From Pseudoscleropodium purum (Eukaryota; Streptophyta; Bryopsida; Hypnales; Brachytheciaceae): DNA of 64,000 bases. Below are positions 59,832 to 64,000 of the stretch, one piece after another. The DNA lies in assembly GCA_963969395.1 (NCBI GenBank), contig OZ017795.1, positions 3,596,001 to 3,660,000 on the forward strand, in the 5' to 3' direction. Positions within the stretch are counted from its first letter, which is position 1, and each line of letters starts with the position of its first letter. Below the pieces are notes generated by a model, which ran no database searches, was not told the DNA's origin, and was given only the letters and a program-made list of their open reading frames with translations. Made by a program: the position numbers and the translations under genes.

Positions 59832-60479
59832 GCCTTTATAAGGCCGGATTCAGTTGGCCTTTCAACCGTTACCACTGGCATTGTCTTTTGTTTAGCGTGA
59901 GTTTAGCTTTACGGTACGGTGAGTTGTCCTTCGTGAGCCACAACTCCAAGGGGATCAGAGCTACTTCATTTGATTGTGACTGCGTTACAGAGGGACAGTG
60001 AGAGGGTCTCACTCTGCATATTCCGGTAAGTATATATACTCAGTGCTATTGAGTTTTAGAGTTGAAAGTACTCATTTAGAACTAGCTAGTTTGCGAATTG
60101 CAATCATCGTTTCCCCTAATCGCTTCTTTCAGACTATGTATTTTAGTCCGAGGGATGTACAGCTGTTCATAGTCTTGTCCAGGCATGGAATGAGTGTTTA
60201 TTCTCTTACTTTCAAGTTAGAATTTGTCCAACACATCTTTGCTTGAAGCTGTGCAATACGTAATGTCTGGGTTATGATCCAATCTTGGTCCGTCGCTTTT
60301 TACGTATGACGGTATATATAGTTTTCCAGATTATGCTTTTCCATGCACGTACGAGTTTACTGATACCCCTTTCCTCCAATATTAATGTGCAGCTTCCATA
60401 TTGCAAAGAGTGGATCTGAAATCGTTCGTCCCAGAGTGGTACTGAAAAGAAAGCACAAGAAATCTCGAAGACATCAATC
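59832..60479 (+). promoter_or_regulatory. Probable promoter and intron-containing leader of the RING gene
   Basis: A TATA-like CTTTATAAGG lies near 59832. A strong donor CCG|GTAAGTATAT at 60026 pairs with a pyrimidine tract and acceptor TTAATGTGCAG ending at 60392, giving a 367-bp intron within the 5' UTR. No ATG lies in the last part of the proposed first exon, so the coding start stays at 60480. Confidence 0.45.
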
Positions 60480-60929
60480 ATGAATTCTGGAAGGTGCGAA
60501 GCGGAAGTGGCAGAATGCAAGCTCTGCTTCCGCATTCTCACCTTGGACCCATCGACCATCTCTTACACTGCCTTCAATTGCGGTCACGTACTCTGCGGAC
60601 CATGTATCCACGGAACACCGGCACTAACTAGAACATGCCCGATTTGCGGCATGAATTTGGGGATGTGGGGGTTTGCCGCATCCATCACCATGCTTTCCAT
60701 CCCTTCCGACCTCGAAGCTGAGATTCTAACAGCTTCACAATCAGTTGCTCAAGTAGCCGTAAATGATGCAAACCACCTCGAGCACTCCAGCCGCATTTAC
60801 AACGAGGTTCTGAACAGTCTAGATGACGAGGGTAGTAACCACAATAACAACAACCAGGTTGACATCAATAATCTGCCATCAATTGCGCACGCCACAGAAC
60901 GATGTGACCATGGAACACAACCACATTGA
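60480..60929 (+). CDS. Small C3HC4 RING-finger protein (probable E3 ubiquitin ligase)
   Basis: 149 aa, uninterrupted. The RING is N-terminal: Cys13-x2-Cys16, Cys34-x-His36, Cys39-x2-Cys42, Cys53-x2-Cys56 (AECKLCFR, NCGHVLCGPCIHG, TCPICGM), so all eight zinc ligands are present with normal spacing. RINGs of this kind recruit E2 enzymes for ubiquitin transfer. A hydrophobic-leaning stretch (GMWGFAASITMLSIPSDLEAEIL) follows, then an Asn/Asp-rich acidic tail (DDEGSNHNNNNQVDINN). No second domain is recognised and I cannot assign a subfamily. The start MNSGRCEAEVAEC has ATC before the ATG and is the only one ahead of the RING. A longer protein by splicing near the tail is possible but not needed. 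GC-richer than its flank. Confidence 0.8.
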   Translation: MNSGRCEAEVAECKLCFRILTLDPSTISYTAFNCGHVLCGPCIHGTPALTRTCPICGMNLGMWGFAASITMLSIPSDLEAEILTASQSVAQVAVNDANHLEHSSRIYNEVLNSLDDEGSNHNNNNQVDINNLPSIAHATERCDHGTQPH

Positions 60930-63900
60930 CTGCGATATCGACAGCATGGACTGCGAATTCAATGTGTTAAAATTATCACGTACATTTCGACAGCAAATTT
61001 TGTGTGGCTCTGAAACATTTCTGTTAGAAGTTTAAGTTTTGATAAGGTAAGCTGCATTTTTCTACACTGATGCCTACGGAGGAAGCACCACCGGAACTGC
61101 GACATGTGATGGAGCGAGCAGTGAGTGACGTAATGTAAAGATTGAGGAGAGATAAGTCTGCAGAAAAGATTTGTTGACTGGCAAAGATGGACTGGGCAGG
61201 AGATAACACTAACTTATGTCGAATTTCCACGAACAGCATATTTCAGTTTTGAATTGTTTTTGTTGTAGATACTGTAGTTGCAGATTGCTTACAATTGGCC
61301 CAAAGCAATCACAATAATTTCTAAGGTGGAAGGCCTAAAAAAGTCACTTCTTGCAATGAAATTACACTCAAAAGTTTGAAGTTCCTAATGAAGTTGCTAA
61401 GGTAGAAACACCCATACCCAATCATTTAATGAATTTAGAGACACATAATGAGCAATATGATACAATGCAATTTTTTTGTAATTTTATTCCCAAAATTTAA
61501 ATAACTATAAATTTTGGGAGCCATAAGGCACTCTATACCTATAGTCAATGCCTAAACTCTTTTAATTCCAATCATTCAAGAACTATTATCCTCCTCATCA
61601 CTCCCTATTTTTTTGCTCACTACTTTGGGACATGTGTCATCACCTTATAAGTCCCAACCTTGAAAAGGAGAAAAAAGACATTCCAAGCTTTGGTTGAAAA
61701 TAGTTGCACACTAAAAGTTGGAGACGAGATCTTGGTTGGATATAGGTGTTTCTGCCCTAATCACTAATCACTCCATCACTATCATATAAGGCATTCATTA
61801 TCACCCAAATCTCATTTCTTAAAATACCCCATAATGTGGTCATTCCCTAAGTGTCCACTATGGGGTCTTCTAACTGCAATGGGTTGTTCTACCTTAATAG
61901 GTGCACCTTTAAATTAATTGACTTCAAAAAGATTCAAAATCATTTACAAAAGGCTCAATTACTTTAATGACGTGGTATGCTTTATGAAAAATTGAAGGCA
62001 TCCTATAACAATGGTTTAGGATCAATATTGATAAGTAACACTTCAAAAAACATCTTTGTCTAACAAAATTAGAATCAATTATGTATATGTACTATTGCAA
62101 TTTTTTAATAATGCCTATGCGGTGGCATTTAAGTTCATGCTTATGAAAATAATTGAAGTTGACCCATATTTCAATTGGGTTGAAAGTGGACATTGTTTGT
62201 GTAAGCACTATGAAGAAGGGAAATTTTTTTATGATGAATATTTTGTTCACATGAGACTAGAGAGAAGATTAGAAAATGTTTTTGTTTTTTTTCTAATTAT
62301 TTCAATTTTTTACTATTTTCTAAAAATCAAATTCAAAAGTATCTATTTTCTTGTATTTTTCTAGGCCTTTTATGTTGGGCATAACTTTTAGAGATAAATT
62401 TTTTTAGGCTTGAATTTTTGCACATATATTATTTTTAATGCTTTACAAATTATCCATATTTTATTTTATTTTAAAATTTTTTATTCCAAAAGTCACAAAA
62501 CTCTGATAGTAAGTGTTTTTTGCAATTGTCCTAAAGTAATAAAACCTTTATTGAAAGTTTTGAGTATTTCATAAAAGGAAATTCAAAGATGTACCTATAA
62601 ATGCTTTTAAGATTTCTTCAAGTCCCAACTACGAAAATTTAGAAAAAATACAATATTTCTCTCTCCCTCTATAATGTTTTAGAAATTCATGATTGCCATT
62701 ACTCTTCAAATTAAAATAAAATCTAATAATAATTTTGGCATCATCTTAAATGAAAATTTTTATATAGAATATTATAAGTATAAAATAAAAATAATAATAA
62801 AATAATAAAATAATATATATATATAATAGAATATTAAAAAAATCTTTAATTTTGGGCCAATTAAATAATTATCTAGCAAAGAGTGTTGACCCTAATTTTA
62901 GCCATATATAGTATAAAAAAACTCTAAATTTGTCAAGGTAAAAATCCATAGCAAAGCTCCTCCCTTCCTCAAAATGCTTGTAACATTATTCTCAAGTAGA
63001 TTGCTTAAAAATCCAATTATGGATCATATTTTGTCAAAATATATTGATAAAATTTCTTATCAAATTTCAATCTAGAAATACTTAGGATATCTTTTTGTTG
63101 AAATGTCCTAGAATAAATGATTTTGTTGAGAATGACAACTATTTCTAAGGAACTTATCCCTAGGAGTAAAATTTTTAATTCAACATTTGTTTAGACCTTC
63201 TTGTAAAATTTCTTAATAGTTCACTTGATATTTGGATGGATTATGAAATTCTCCTTTTGTAAAGCAATTCTTTCTATAATCTCAACACAAAGAGTTCTTT
63301 TGAACAATTTTAGATTGACAATCTACAATAATATTTCCTCTTAGATTTTGACAAAATTGGGTCGCAATTGATTTTTTAGTACCCTATTGTGTAGGCATTT
63401 ATCTATTTTGTCTTGCTTGCTTGTCCAATCCAAAGGAAACAATGGTTCTTTTTTGGAACAATAGAGGCTTGCGTATCCTCGTTGCCTTAGCACATTTATA
63501 CAAAGATTGATCTAGACAAGTTGGAATCATCTACGAAGAGCAATAAATTGCTCCAAAACACATGCTCAAAAGGATTACTTCATTCCATAAAATAATTTTT
63601 GTTGTTTGGACAATATATCACATTTATCAAACTATTTCTACCTATCAACTCATGCAATTTGCCATTTTTACACTTTGCCAAGTGCACTCTCCATATACAT
63701 AATTATAGTTGGAATATATAGATCCTATGGAACATTGTGGAATGGTGGTCAAAAAACAAACAAATAAATTTTATTTTTATTTGTTTTATGTATGTGTGTG
63801 TTGTTGCATGCAATTTTCCATTTTTACTATTTGCCAAGTGCACTCTCCATCTACATAATTATAGTTGGAATATACAAATCCTATGGAACTTTATGGAATG

Positions 63901-64000
63901 GTGGTCAAAAAACAAATAGATAAATTTTATTTTTATTTGTTTTATGTATGTGTATGTTGTTGCACGGCCACCGTAGGGCAAACTATGTCAAGTGGTCCCA
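60930..64000. other. 3' flank of the RING gene and AT-rich intergenic DNA
   Basis: 60930-61250 keeps gene-like composition (probable 3' UTR). From 61300 on it is AT-rich, with the 62295-62570 repeat, an AAT/AT microsatellite at 62786-62828 and the tandem duplication at 63651-63964. No other gene was seen. Confidence 0.5.
63651..63964 (+). repeat. Tandem duplication, period 156 bp, two copies
   Basis: 63651-63806 and 63807-63964 share CATGCAATTT.CCATTTTTAC, TTTGCCAAGTGCACTCTCCA, ATAATTATAGTTGGAATATA, GAATGGTGGTCAAAAAACAA and TTTGTTTTATGTATGTGT. High similarity suggests a recent event. Confidence 0.93.

Overview
This is nuclear DNA from a land plant or close streptophyte relative. The genes are plant families with conventional GT-AG introns and GC-richer exons. 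They sit in very AT-rich DNA packed with degenerate DNA transposons, a plant L1-type LINE and a telobox-like CCCTAAA run. Four genes in 64 kb suggest a repeat-rich genome. I cannot name the lineage; a bryophyte, lycophyte, fern or other non-angiosperm is possible but not proven.

Genes: (1) 1-1325, minus strand: the N-terminal half of a CHX-type cation/H+ antiporter, running off the left edge. (2) 22204-24752, plus strand: a three-exon GPI-anchored GH17 beta-1,3-glucanase with an X8 (CBM43) domain, 491 aa. (3) 35628-41422, minus strand: an eleven-exon ABCG half-transporter of the ABCG11/WBC11 (cuticular lipid) type, 653 aa, with one GC-AG intron and a 52-bp hairpin-bearing tandem array at its stop codon and 3' flank. 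(4) 60480-60929, plus strand: a small C3HC4 RING protein, 149 aa, with a probable 5'-UTR intron. They look like independent genes, not a cluster.

The rest is transposon stratigraphy. The oldest and commonest layer is a family of roughly 0.75-1.0 kb elements without coding capacity (called TTAA-A here). Their inverted ends begin CCCCTAAAKG and they are flanked by TTAA; about nine copies lie at 5.1, 7.6, 12, 16.1, 18.7, 25.7/33.7, 33.8, 42.4/47.6 and 51.8 kb. A second family, TTAA-B, is about 0.65 kb. One B copy sits inside an A copy, and comparison with an uninterrupted A copy shows directly that the target site was TTAA and was duplicated. That is the signature of the piggyBac (or Sola3) superfamily and is unexpected in a plant. 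A 7-kb LINE (25.9-33.0 kb), a 4-kb CACTA element (42.9-46.9 kb) and a small CATTAG-ended element all inserted into A copies. A second CACTA-like element (47.7-48.7 kb) carries a tRNA-derived SINE.

Most remaining AT-rich sequence (2.6-5, 8.5-12, 48.7-51, 52.7-57.8 and 61-64 kb) has no recognisable gene. The antiporter, the ABCG reconstruction and the glucanase are firm: all exon phases close. Gene starts, UTR signals, the solo LTR and the superfamily of the TTAA elements are inference.
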